A stretch of 64,000 nt of DNA from Candidatus Chloroploca asiatica (GCF_002532075.1 NZ_LYXE01000110.1:62001-126000), one strand, 5' to 3'. Counted from the stretch's first letter, positions 51,062-59,963 are shown. The notes: generated from the letters alone by a model not told the origin. Numbers and translations are program-made.

Positions 51062-52276
51062 ATGAAAAACAGTACCCATAACCTGGCAACCCACACCCGA
51101 CAGCGAAGGTTGCTTGCGCACCCGACAGCGCTTATTTTCACCCTCACAGGGATCGGGCTTGGCTTGCTCTTCTGGATCGTACTGAGCAGCGCCAGTGCCC
51201 AGAGTCTGGCGAATGTCACGTTGAACTGGGTCTCACCAGGAACAAGTGCCACAGTAAATACGCCAGTGCCATTTGAGGTCGGTGCGACCGGGCTTGCCGA
51301 TGGCACGTTTACGCATGCATGGACGATTGATGGAACAACAACCTTGACGGATACGGCGACCGCTGCGGATGGGGCGGCAACCTTCACCCAGACCTACACC
51401 TTCGGCGAGCTTGGTCGGTTTATCATTGCGTCAAAACTCACCGATGGAACCAAAATTCTGACAACTACCTTCCGTCAGGTGCTAGTGACCGGCACCCTCG
51501 ATATTACCCGCACGGCTGTGTCGACAGCTGAACCGACGACCTTTGTGGTGACGATGCCAGAACTGCGCGCCGCCGGTGCCAGTGAGGGGGCGGTCTACAA
51601 TCTCGTGATCGAGTACGGTGATGCCATCGATAGCTTCGAGCGGCTTAGGATTCTTACAGGTACCACCACGATGACCACGACCCATCAGTATCTGATCGGT
51701 GGCACCTTCGAGGTCACGGCCCGGATTGAATTGATCGACATCTACAACGACTACGATGCCGATGTGCTGGCGACGGGGAGTGTCCAGACCGTCGTTACTC
51801 AGCAGATCTACATGCCAATCATTGGCACTGATCCTGAACCACCTGCACCACCGGTTATTCCAGAGTGCGAGGACATCAATAACAGTACTGCTCAAGCACC
51901 AAAGTATATCCCCCGCACAGAGCTTATTGGCACTGAGGGATGGCGATGCAGAGGCACCCTCGCGGATCGTGACGTAGGGCGAAGTAACTACTACTCAACA
52001 CAGTTGAATAGTGGGGACATCTTAGTATTTAGTATCAGCGAATTAGCTGCTGATGCCGATTACGATCTCTATCTCTATGACAACAACACGCCAGGCAATA
52101 CCACTTCGGTTGCTCGATCAGTGACCCGAGAACAGGGAACAACCGAGTCGGTCAGTTACCTCTATGAGGACACAATCAATGACCGATTGCACTACATACG
52201 CGTCTTGCAGTACACACGATCAGCGTCGCAACACAGCTATCTTTTGACGATCAAGATTAGTCCGGCGACACCGTAG
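51062..52276 (+). CDS. Secreted or surface-anchored protein with PKD-like and PPC-like domains
   Basis: 404 residues. A signal or anchor helix at 27-47 ('LIFTLTGIGLGLLFWIVLSS'), two beta-sandwich repeats at about 50-140 and 145-255 rich in Thr and Gly ('TFTHAWTIDGTTTLTD', 'GTFEVTARIEL'), a linker 'QIYMPIIGTDPEPPAPP' of a kind common in Chloroflexota exported proteins, then a PPC-type domain ending 'ADADYDLYLYDNN'. Lies between a phosphatase and a kinase gene with 21 and 31 bp gaps, so it is cotranscribed. It may be the ligand or wall partner of the VWA and stalk domains; that is inference. Confidence 0.75.
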   Translation: MKNSTHNLATHTRQRRLLAHPTALIFTLTGIGLGLLFWIVLSSASAQSLANVTLNWVSPGTSATVNTPVPFEVGATGLADGTFTHAWTIDGTTTLTDTATAADGAATFTQTYTFGELGRFIIASKLTDGTKILTTTFRQVLVTGTLDITRTAVSTAEPTTFVVTMPELRAAGASEGAVYNLVIEYGDAIDSFERLRILTGTTTMTTTHQYLIGGTFEVTARIELIDIYNDYDADVLATGSVQTVVTQQIYMPIIGTDPEPPAPPVIPECEDINNSTAQAPKYIPRTELIGTEGWRCRGTLADRDVGRSNYYSTQLNSGDILVFSISELAADADYDLYLYDNNTPGNTTSVARSVTREQGTTESVSYLYEDTINDRLHYIRVLQYTRSASQHSYLLTIKISPATP

Positions 52277-52307
52277 CCACTACATTCTGGTGGAGAGCGA
52301 GAAGTTT

Positions 52308-54002
52308 ATGGGAGCCGTCGTTGTCATTCTTCTGGTGCTCTTGCTTATCATCGCAGGCGCTGCGGTAGGCGTAGCGATCTGGATGAGCCAGAAAGCATCG
52401 CATGCAGGCGCAGCATCAGGCGAACGCGCCCACCTGCAGGTGGTTTTCGCCAATGGACCAGTGCGAGCGATCGCCCTGCCCAGACGTGGGGTGGTGACGA
52501 TTGGACGTGATGCAGGCTGTACGCTTCCCGTTGAACACCATCTGGTTTCGCGTCGGCACGCACGCATCATGGTCGAGAGCAATGCCTGGCTTCTCGAAGA
52601 TACCGAGAGTGCCAACGGGACCTTCTTGAATGGACGCTCGGTTATGGGGGCGCGCCTCAAACCGGGGGATATGATCGAAATTGGCCCGGCCCGGATCACG
52701 CTCGTGGTACCGGCCGGGTTCAACCCGAGTCAGGTTGTCACCCAATCCCGACCGATGGGCAAACCAGGCCCGTCAACCGGAGGCGCAGGAGGCAATACCA
52801 GTCATCAACTCTTTGGCAACTATGCCGTGGTACGGAGCCTTGGGGAAGGAGGCTTTGGCAAGATCATGCTGGCCCAGGATCAGCGCGACCGGCGCCTGGT
52901 CGCGCTGAAACTGCTCAACACAGCCGACGATTACCTGACGCAGAAATTTCGCCAGGAAGGAGCGATCAAACTTGACCATCAGCATATTGCCCGGATCTAC
53001 GATGCTGGTGAAGTGAATGGCCGATCCTATATCGCGATGGAATATGTCGAGGGGATCAGTCTCTACAAACTCTTGAACGGACGCCCCCTTCCCATCGAGA
53101 CCGCGTTGATCATTGCGGGGCAGATTTTGCTGGCACTGGAGTATGCCCACCGGAACAAGATCATTCACCGCGACATCAAACCCGAGAATATTATGCTCTC
53201 GGTGCATCATGGGGTGAAAATCATCGACTTCGGCATCGCCAAAGTCCTCTCCAGCGTGACGCGGACACGCGATGGCATGGTGATTGGCACACCCCAGTAT
53301 ATGTCGTACGAGCAAGCGATGGGTCAACCGGTAACCCCGGCAAGCGACATCTACGCAACAGCCATTGTGATCTACGAAATGCTGACGGCGAATGTCCCCT
53401 TTAGCGCCGATCAATCGATCGACATCGTACGCATGCACCAGAGTGCCTTGCCCATGCCACCGGGCCAACTCAACGCCAACATCCCTGCATCAATTGATGA
53501 AGCCATCATGCGGGCCCTGGAAAAGGAACAGAACCTACGCTTTCAGAGTGCGATCGAATTCGCTACTTCCCTTGGGTGTCCCTTGGGAAAACCATTACCA
53601 CCTGAGATTATTACTGAAATCGCACGGCAAACCCCGCCAGTGATCAACGAACGGAGCAACGCATCACACCTCCCTACCCGCGCACCGTCCGCATTGCCCC
53701 AGATGACCGGGCAGGGTCAGGCCGCCTTGCGCGTGCAAAGCGGGCCACGTCGCGGACAAGTCATTGCCATCACCGGACAGACCATCATCGGGCGTCTGGA
53801 GATCGACCCATCAGATGGAACTATTTCACGCCAGCATTTTCGGCTTGAGCGACAGAATGGGAGGTACCTGATCTGGGACAGTTCAAGTCATGGAACAGTC
53901 GTAGACGGAACCCGTCTACGCAACGGCACGTCACATCCGCTAAAACACGGCACACAGATCCAGGTCGGACAAACAATTCTGATCTATGAAGACCAGACGT
54001 GA
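52308..54002 (+). CDS. Membrane-anchored FHA - Ser/Thr kinase - FHA protein
   Basis: 564 residues. One N-terminal helix ('VVVILLVLLLIIAGAAVGVAIWM', 3-26) with everything else cytoplasmic. FHA1 about 45-130 ('VTIGRDAG', 'VSRRHARIM', 'SANGTFLNGR'). Kinase about 168-430 with 'LGEGGFGKIML', 'HRDIKPENIML' and 'DFGIAKVL'. FHA2 about 475-560 ('TIIGRLEI', 'ISRQHFRLE'). All canonical residues are present. Two phosphothreonine-binding domains around one kinase suggest an assembly hub or feed-forward recruitment. GTG 52290 is in frame; ATG 52308 is preferred. Stop is 12 bp before the next FHA gene. Confidence 0.93.
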   Translation: MGAVVVILLVLLLIIAGAAVGVAIWMSQKASHAGAASGERAHLQVVFANGPVRAIALPRRGVVTIGRDAGCTLPVEHHLVSRRHARIMVESNAWLLEDTESANGTFLNGRSVMGARLKPGDMIEIGPARITLVVPAGFNPSQVVTQSRPMGKPGPSTGGAGGNTSHQLFGNYAVVRSLGEGGFGKIMLAQDQRDRRLVALKLLNTADDYLTQKFRQEGAIKLDHQHIARIYDAGEVNGRSYIAMEYVEGISLYKLLNGRPLPIETALIIAGQILLALEYAHRNKIIHRDIKPENIMLSVHHGVKIIDFGIAKVLSSVTRTRDGMVIGTPQYMSYEQAMGQPVTPASDIYATAIVIYEMLTANVPFSADQSIDIVRMHQSALPMPPGQLNANIPASIDEAIMRALEKEQNLRFQSAIEFATSLGCPLGKPLPPEIITEIARQTPPVINERSNASHLPTRAPSALPQMTGQGQAALRVQSGPRRGQVIAITGQTIIGRLEIDPSDGTISRQHFRLERQNGRYLIWDSSSHGTVVDGTRLRNGTSHPLKHGTQIQVGQTILIYEDQT

Positions 54003-54013
54003 AGGAGCATGCC

Positions 54014-54457
54014 ATGAGTGACCCAAACGAGCCAAACTATCAACCATCAAACATCCCGCGAACTATCCTGGACGATGCGGTCTATACCACACCAGGCCCA
54101 TCACGCCCGGCTGAACGCACCGAATTGTTGAGCGACGAAACACCGCCCGCAGTCATGGCATGGCTGATCATTGTGAGTGACGGCGCACGTCATGGCGAAA
54201 TGTTCCGTCTCATCGGCAAATCGCTCACGATCGGGCGTGCCGATGACTGCGAAATTCAGCTTGAAGACCGGGCGATTTCACGTCAACACGCTAAAGTCCG
54301 GCTCGAAGGCAGCAATGAAACAACTCGTTATATGCTGCACGACCTGGCAACTGATAATGGAACGTTCGTGAATGGCGACCCCACCACCCCGGTCGAACTA
54401 AAGAATGGTGATACGATCAAAATTGGTCGTACAGAACTTATGTTCAAACGTGTGTAA
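54014..54457 (+). CDS. Small cytoplasmic FHA-domain protein
   Basis: 147 residues with an FHA domain at about 55-145: 'LTIGRADDCEIQLEDRAISRQHAKVRLEG' and 'DLATDNGTFVNGDPTTPVELKNGD'. The first 45 residues are flexible and contain Thr residues ('PRTILDDAVYTTPG') in a T-x-x-D/E context that could be kinase targets read by other FHA domains. ATG 54014 has GAAGGAG six bases upstream; a GTG at 53999 overlaps the kinase stop. Likely an adaptor in the array. Confidence 0.92.
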   Translation: MSDPNEPNYQPSNIPRTILDDAVYTTPGPSRPAERTELLSDETPPAVMAWLIIVSDGARHGEMFRLIGKSLTIGRADDCEIQLEDRAISRQHAKVRLEGSNETTRYMLHDLATDNGTFVNGDPTTPVELKNGDTIKIGRTELMFKRV

Positions 54458-54484
54458 GCGTGCATCCTGGTACACGGGCTGCCT

Positions 54485-54513
54485 GGCTGCGCACAGCGTA
54501 ACCGTGCGCAGCC
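54485..54513. terminator. Hairpin within the array, after the small FHA gene
   Basis: GGCTGCGCAC (54485-54494) pairs with GTGCGCAGCC (54504-54513). No T-run follows, so it may only reduce read-through or protect the 3' end. Confidence 0.5.
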
Positions 54514-54588
54514 ACACAAACGCCTTTCCAAACCCGTCAGGGTTACGAGAACCCACAAGCAACAAGCCATCTAGGAGGAGCGACGATC

Positions 54589-55518
54589 ATGAAGTACAAC
54601 GGATGGGGACTGGCCTCAGGCATCTACAATGCCCTCTCTTCACTGGTAGATATCGTGATAGGTATCGCCGTGCTCATTGTCTACAGTTCTTTGTTAGACA
54701 TTGCCCAGGAATTTTTTTCCTTTGTGCCAGAACTGGCCAATCTGACCTGGTTTCCCATTCTCCTGAGCATCTACTCGATCTTGAACGGCGTGTGGCGGAT
54801 GGTCATCGCCTATGGCCTCTTTACCGGGCGTAACTGGGCGCGGATCATGGCGATCATCATCCACTTGTCCACCGCAATGAGTAACCTCATCGTGGTTGTT
54901 GGATTACTCCAGATCGGTTTCATCGGCACCTCAATCCTACCGATTCTGATCATCATTGCCAACATCACATTGCTGGTCGGCATGTTCCTGCGCAGCACGG
55001 TCGATATCTATTCAGGCAATGGCATGAATATGAACATGGGGCGCCAGACACAGATCGCGCCGCCGATGAACACCTCGTTTGCTTTTGTGCAAGCAGCACC
55101 AACCCAGGCCGCCCCGCCCCCACCGCAACCAGCGCCGCCCTCAAATACAAGCTATGTCGAGCCACGTAAAGCCGGGGTCGCTCGTACCGAAGTGGCCGGG
55201 CCAACAAGCCCCCAGGTCATTGCATGGCTTGTGGAACGCAATGGGCCACGGCCTGGCAAAGAGCATCGGCTTGCGCAACAGATCACGATTGGACGCGATC
55301 CTTCGCGCTGTGAGATCGTGCTGGACGATGCAAAAATCTCGGGCGAACACGCACGCATTCGCTTCGAGCAAGGACGGTACATTCTGTTTGATCTCGCGAG
55401 CACGAACCACGTCTATGTCAACAATCAAGAAGTCCAGAAGCACGCCCTACGCGATGGTGATCTGATTAAACTCGGCCCGAATGTGCAACTGACCTTTATG
55501 CAGGCCGATCGAATCTAG
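54589..55518 (+). CDS. Four-helix membrane protein with C-terminal FHA domain
   Basis: 309 residues. Four helices in the first 145 residues ('LVDIVIGIAVLIVYSSLL', 'WFPILLSIYSILNGVWRMVIAYGLF', 'MAIIIHLSTAMSNLIVVVGLL', 'ILPILIIIANITLLVGMFL'), a Pro/Ala/Gln linker, and an FHA domain at about 215-305 ('ITIGRDPSRCEIVLDDAKISGEHARIRFEQG', 'DLASTNHVYVNN'). The linker has Thr residues that could be phosphorylated. AGGAGGAG gives strong translation initiation. It could be a membrane docking site for phosphorylated partners; function unknown. Confidence 0.88.
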   Translation: MKYNGWGLASGIYNALSSLVDIVIGIAVLIVYSSLLDIAQEFFSFVPELANLTWFPILLSIYSILNGVWRMVIAYGLFTGRNWARIMAIIIHLSTAMSNLIVVVGLLQIGFIGTSILPILIIIANITLLVGMFLRSTVDIYSGNGMNMNMGRQTQIAPPMNTSFAFVQAAPTQAAPPPPQPAPPSNTSYVEPRKAGVARTEVAGPTSPQVIAWLVERNGPRPGKEHRLAQQITIGRDPSRCEIVLDDAKISGEHARIRFEQGRYILFDLASTNHVYVNNQEVQKHALRDGDLIKLGPNVQLTFMQADRI

Positions 55519-55526
55519 CTATCCTG

Positions 55527-55550
55527 GCGCACCGCGTCCTGGCGGTGCGC
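55527..55550. terminator. Hairpin within the array, before the second VWA-FHA gene
   Basis: GCGCACCGC (55527-55535) and GCGGTGCGC (55542-55550) around GTCCTG, sixteen bases before the next ATG region. Probably a partial terminator or mRNA-stability element. Confidence 0.5.
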
Positions 55551-55569
55551 TAGGTAAAGACACACGACT

Positions 55570-57369
55570 ATGCGCACGTTCCTCACGAAACTAGTGCTGG
55601 GGCTAAGTCTCTTCAGCCTAATGATCGCTTCGTCAGTTCATGCTCAGGCTGAAGTCAACCTTCGCATTGACCGGGTAGACGATACCACGTTTCCCGAAAT
55701 CCGCCTCTTTACGACGATTACGGACATTCAGGGACGCACGATTGCGAATCTGCAACCTGACAGCTTTGTCTTGCGCGAAGCAGGCAATGCCATTTCGCTC
55801 ACGAACGTAGAACAGGTACCAGCCGAGGACGTCGCACTACGAGTCGTGCTGGCGCTTGATATCAGCAAGAGCATCACCGCCGACCTTGACCGGATCAAGG
55901 CCTCGGCCACCCAATTTGTACGTTCGCTGAACCCTGACGATGAGGTAGCGCTTGTGCTCTTTGGCAACACCGCACGGATTGCGCAAGCCTTCACGTCTGA
56001 TCATGGGATGATCACGAATAGCATTTTGAGCATTGGACCAGATCAACTCGAGGACTATACTGCGCTCTACAATGGCACCTTTGAGAGTACACGCCTGGCC
56101 TCGAGCGGGGCTATCAGTGGACGACGCGTCGTTGTCTTATTGACTGATGGCAAGAATACAACCCCTCCTGGTAGCGACAGTCTCACCCTGACCGCAGTGC
56201 AACGCGAAGCCAGTGATCGGGGCATTCCGATCTATGTCATCGGGGTGGGGCCACAGGTCTCTGAGCAAGAACTCCGGATCATTGCAACTGAAGGGCGTCT
56301 GCTCCAGGTAGATCAAGCCGATGAACTCAATACAGCTTTTCGTGAGCTTGCCACCGAGCTTCGTCAACAGTACATGCTCACCTATAATTCTGCCTTGCCC
56401 GCTGATAGTGGGGCCTATCCGCTTGATCTGACGGTGAATGCCCCGGCAGGCAGCGCCGAGACTCGCGCAAACCTGCGCACACGCCCACCAGAAACGCCCT
56501 ATCTGCGCGTACAGTTGCCGGACGAAGTCGAGCGTGGGCAACCTGTCACCCTACCGATTGAAATTCTCTCACAGTACCAACCAATCCTTGGCGAGGTATT
56601 GTTCAACGGTGAAATCGTCCTGAGCGAAGCATTGCAGGGCCGATCCTGGGAACCAGTATGGACACCAACCGAAGATTTGGAAGCAGGAGCATATACGCTT
56701 GAGATCCGCATCACCGACGAACGCGGGAACATCGGTGGAACCGCAAGCGATGCACTGCAACTCATCCAGGGGCAGGCAGGCGTGAATATCCCGCTGTGGT
56801 TCTGGATCGTGCTCGGAGTCATTGTGGTCGGAGCCATCGGGACGGGCACCGCATTGTTCATCCGGCAACGGAATAGCTATGCCAGTCAGCCCTTGACCAG
56901 CCCTATGTCAACCTTTCCTTACAGCGGGCTAACTAGTCCTGTTGGTGCCGAGCGTCCGCCACCAAAGACCGCACAGAGCATACCCAACCCATCGGTGCGA
57001 GCAAAGCGCAGCAACCAACCCATCGCAGCAACCGTTGTTGACGGGACAATGGCACTTGATCCAGGCAGGGCCAGCCTTGTTGTCGAACGCGGCAAAGCGA
57101 GTCCTATCGAACTCAATTTGCGTGCGGGAAAAGATATCGTGATTGGGCGCAAGCCTGATGCGGATCTCGTGCTGAACGACTCACGTGCTTCGGCAGAACA
57201 CGCACGGATCCGTTTTCTAGAGCACGCATTTGTAATCGCCGACCTGAACAGTACCAATGGTATGCAGATCAATGGAAAACGCACCGAGCGCGTACGTCTG
57301 CAGGACGGTGACCGCATCGAGATTGGTGGGGTAAGCATCATCTTCAAACAGCCAAAGGCGAAAGGCTAA
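55570..57369 (+). CDS. VWA (outside) - TM - FHA (inside) signalling protein, second copy
   Basis: 599 residues with the same plan as the gene at 45815. Signal segment 'FLTKLVLGLSLFSLMIASSVHA' (3-24), VWA domain with D97-I-S-K-S metal site and 'VVLLTDGKNTTPPGS', a beta domain, helix at about 409-432 ('LWFWIVLGVIVVGAIGTGTALFI') and a cytoplasmic FHA at about 505-595 ('IVIGRKPDADLVLNDSRASAEHARIRF', 'DLNSTNGMQINGK'). The two share little sequence outside the domains, so the duplication is old. The PP2C follows ten bases after its stop. Confidence 0.9.
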   Translation: MRTFLTKLVLGLSLFSLMIASSVHAQAEVNLRIDRVDDTTFPEIRLFTTITDIQGRTIANLQPDSFVLREAGNAISLTNVEQVPAEDVALRVVLALDISKSITADLDRIKASATQFVRSLNPDDEVALVLFGNTARIAQAFTSDHGMITNSILSIGPDQLEDYTALYNGTFESTRLASSGAISGRRVVVLLTDGKNTTPPGSDSLTLTAVQREASDRGIPIYVIGVGPQVSEQELRIIATEGRLLQVDQADELNTAFRELATELRQQYMLTYNSALPADSGAYPLDLTVNAPAGSAETRANLRTRPPETPYLRVQLPDEVERGQPVTLPIEILSQYQPILGEVLFNGEIVLSEALQGRSWEPVWTPTEDLEAGAYTLEIRITDERGNIGGTASDALQLIQGQAGVNIPLWFWIVLGVIVVGAIGTGTALFIRQRNSYASQPLTSPMSTFPYSGLTSPVGAERPPPKTAQSIPNPSVRAKRSNQPIAATVVDGTMALDPGRASLVVERGKASPIELNLRAGKDIVIGRKPDADLVLNDSRASAEHARIRFLEHAFVIADLNSTNGMQINGKRTERVRLQDGDRIEIGGVSIIFKQPKAKG

Positions 57370-57378
57370 CCAGACGAC

Positions 57379-58884
57379 ATGGATGCTCTCTTGCAATGGT
57401 TTAGCGCAACGCATCGCGGTCGGGTACGCGAAGTCAACGAAGACTCGGTCATGAGTTATCCGATCGCTGAAGAACTGAAACGGCACCCCTATCTCCAGCC
57501 ACCAGGTGGACGGCTCTGCATTGTCGCCGATGGCATGGGGGGGCATCGCGGCGGGCGCGAAGCAAGCCGCATGGCGATCCAACGGATCAGTCAGTTCTAC
57601 TACAACCAGGAAGATCTGACGCCTGATCAGGCCCTTGTGGCCGCGATCCAGCAGACGAATCGGGATATGCTCCTGGTGAGCCAGAGTGATGCGAAACTTG
57701 CAGGCATGGGCACTACGATCGTGCTGGTTGCGGCTGAGGGGTCAACAATCTATACCGCCAATATTGGCGATAGCCGGTGTTATCACTGGCGGAACGGCCA
57801 TTTGCAACTGCTCTCGGTAGACGACCGCTGGGTCGCAGTACAGGTACGCGAGGGCATCCTGAGTGAAGAACAAGCGAACGCACATACCTATCGTAGTGTG
57901 CTCACTCAGCACCTGGGCAGTGACCGAGGGGTCAATCCACATCTTAGCGCGTTCACCCTTGAAACAGGTGATCGCCTGCTTCTCTGCACTGATGGCCTCT
58001 TTGAAGTGGTACACGACCACGAGATTGCCACTATCCTCGGCGCAGAACTCCCCGAGAACGCACCTCAGCGCCTCGTGAATCTCGCTTTGCAACGAGGAGC
58101 ACCAGACAATGTGACGGTCGCAGTGGGATATTATGGCCCGCTGCGACCGCACAAAAGCAACGGCGTTGCGCGCTGGCTCGGATGGATCGGAGGCATCGCC
58201 ACACTTCTGATCCTGGCAATTCTTTTGATCGGAGGGATCCAGTTGCTGGGCGCAATGTCGTCACAGAGCACTGCGACTGTAACTCCTCTTGCAGCAACCG
58301 AAGCAGTTGCCTCGCAACAACCGACGACCGCCCCAACCTCAACCGTTATACCACCAACAGAAACGCAGACCGCCACCACCGAACTGACCGCCACCACCGA
58401 ACTGACCGCCACCACCGAACTGACCGCCACCACCGAACTGACCGCCACCACCGAACTGACCGCCACCACCGAACTGACCGCCACCACCGAACTGACCGCC
58501 ACCACCGAACTGACCGCCACAACATCAGCACCAATCCAAATAGCAGGCCCCATCGAGAGTAGGGATGATCCCAAATTGACAGATGAAGAAAGAGAGGTTT
58601 ATGACGCATGTTCACGTATCATCATAGGGGGCCAGCCTGGGACGGCGTTAATTATTTTTGCACGATCACGATCTGCAACAAGTGATATTAGTGTACCTCT
58701 CACTTTCAAAGTACCATCAGGTGAATCAATCGTTATTGAAGCAGATTACACTGTACGTAAAAGTGGTAATTATCAGTGTTTTCCATTGAGATCTGGAGAA
58801 AACACTATTTCTGTAAATAGTGACAGCACAACACACACATTTGAAGCCAATAAGATCTATCTCGTTAGATACAATCCATCATAA
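57379..58884 (+). CDS. PP2C phosphatase - TM - Thr-rich repeats - small outer domain
   Basis: 501 residues. PP2C at about 5-255 with 'REVNEDSVM', 'VADGMGGHRGG', 'NIGDSRCYH', 'LCTDGLFEVV' and 'GAPDNVTVAVG'. Helix near 264-290 ('WIGGIATLLILAILLIGGIQLL'), a Thr/Ala linker containing eight exact TATTEL repeats (331-378), then a C-terminal domain of about 110 residues (from 390) that is beta-rich with three Cys and noticeably AT-richer at DNA level than the rest of the gene. That domain is not recognised. It may have been acquired separately as a sensor. Confidence 0.9.
   Translation: MDALLQWFSATHRGRVREVNEDSVMSYPIAEELKRHPYLQPPGGRLCIVADGMGGHRGGREASRMAIQRISQFYYNQEDLTPDQALVAAIQQTNRDMLLVSQSDAKLAGMGTTIVLVAAEGSTIYTANIGDSRCYHWRNGHLQLLSVDDRWVAVQVREGILSEEQANAHTYRSVLTQHLGSDRGVNPHLSAFTLETGDRLLLCTDGLFEVVHDHEIATILGAELPENAPQRLVNLALQRGAPDNVTVAVGYYGPLRPHKSNGVARWLGWIGGIATLLILAILLIGGIQLLGAMSSQSTATVTPLAATEAVASQQPTTAPTSTVIPPTETQTATTELTATTELTATTELTATTELTATTELTATTELTATTELTATTELTATTSAPIQIAGPIESRDDPKLTDEEREVYDACSRIIIGGQPGTALIIFARSRSATSDISVPLTFKVPSGESIVIEADYTVRKSGNYQCFPLRSGENTISVNSDSTTHTFEANKIYLVRYNPS
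58369..58512 (+). repeat. Eight perfect 18-bp tandem repeats in the PP2C gene
   Basis: Unit ACCGCCACCACCGAACTG, repeated eight times without change, encoding TATTEL. In-frame copy-number change would alter the length of the outer linker. Confidence 0.97.
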
Positions 58885-58886
58885 CC

Positions 58887-59882
58887 ATGCATCGCACATC
58901 ATCGCCACCATCACAGATTGGGCAATACCGCCTTCTTCAGCAGATTGGTGAAGGGGGGCTTGCACGCGTCTATCTTGCCCGTCACCCTCACTATGGGCAG
59001 GTTGCCTTGAAATTACCCCTGGCAGCGGTGAGGCGGAATCGAGAATTAGAGCGACGGTTTCAGACGGAAGCGCGGCTTTTGCATCGGCTTCACCACCCTA
59101 ATATCTTGCATGTGCTTGAGACAGGGGCTGTGACGTTGCCTGATGAACAGACACAATATTTCATTGCGACTGAGTATCTGCCAGACGGCTCGCTGATGGA
59201 TCTGTTACAAAAAGGCAAACTAAGTGAACATTACGTTCTAGTCTTAGCTGTACAAATCGCCGATGCACTCGCCTATGCGCATGATCGTGGTGTCATCCAC
59301 CGTGATATTAAGCCAAGCAATCTGTTGATGCGAGGACCATATACGGTCGTACTGGCTGATTTTGGCATTGCGCGGCCCCTCGCCGAAGAGACCATTACCC
59401 AGGGCAAACGGGTGCTTGGCACCCTGGCCTATATGTCCCCAGAACAGACTCTCGGTGACCGTCGACTTGTCCGCCGCGGAAGCGATATCTATGCCTTTGG
59501 CCTTGTCCTCTATGAGATGCTCAGCGGGTACCAACCTCGCAACAATCCTAACCTACCCGACATTGTGGTGGTGCAGATGATTCGGCAACAACCACTGCCG
59601 CTCTTGACCCAGATTGCCCCACATGTCAGTCGGGAATTTGCCGGAATCATTCACCGCTGTCTTCAACCAAACCGTAGTCAACGCTACAGCACAATGCACC
59701 ACGTTGCGCAGGATTTACGGAGTTTAGCAGCCCACAAGGGGTATGCCTTGCCAAGCAAGGTCAACGAACCAGTGACAACCCGCACACAACAAATATCCTG
59801 GGGGTGGATCGTTGGCATCGGGACAGGCATTGGCATGATTCTTCTGGTGATCGTGCTTGTCTTGATTTTGCAAAGCGGATAG
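58887..59882 (+). CDS. Ser/Thr protein kinase with C-terminal membrane anchor
   Basis: 331 residues. Kinase at about 10-280 with 'IGEGGLARVYLARH', 'VALKLPLAAV', 'HRDIKPSNLLM', 'DFGIARPLAEE' and 'GTLAYMSPEQTLG', a full RD-type set. Helix at about 304-326 ('WGWIVGIGTGIGMILLVIVLVLIL') is followed by only a few residues, so it has no outer part. It lacks a ribosome site and follows the PP2C stop by two bases, so translation is probably coupled to the phosphatase. Last gene of the array. Confidence 0.93.
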   Translation: MHRTSSPPSQIGQYRLLQQIGEGGLARVYLARHPHYGQVALKLPLAAVRRNRELERRFQTEARLLHRLHHPNILHVLETGAVTLPDEQTQYFIATEYLPDGSLMDLLQKGKLSEHYVLVLAVQIADALAYAHDRGVIHRDIKPSNLLMRGPYTVVLADFGIARPLAEETITQGKRVLGTLAYMSPEQTLGDRRLVRRGSDIYAFGLVLYEMLSGYQPRNNPNLPDIVVVQMIRQQPLPLLTQIAPHVSREFAGIIHRCLQPNRSQRYSTMHHVAQDLRSLAAHKGYALPSKVNEPVTTRTQQISWGWIVGIGTGIGMILLVIVLVLILQSG

Positions 59883-59917
59883 TCGTCAATTGCCAGAGAG
59901 AAGTGAAAAGCCCCACT

Positions 59918-59956
59918 CGCACCTCGTGTGCCAGCATAGCTGGTACACGAGGTGCG
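59918..59956. terminator. Terminator between the array and icd, GCCAGC-ATA-GCTGG apex
   Basis: 18-bp arms (CGCACCTCGTGTGCCAGC; complement with one mismatch that pairs as G-U) around ATA, between convergent genes. Stops both the signalling array and, on the other strand, icd. Confidence 0.8.
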
Positions 59957-59963
59957 CCTTCAT

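Noticed and set aside
58131-58615. ORFs opposite or out of frame with the TATTEL repeats (WWRSVR or HHRTDR repeats)
   Set aside because: Shadow frames of the 18-bp repeat in the PP2C gene.
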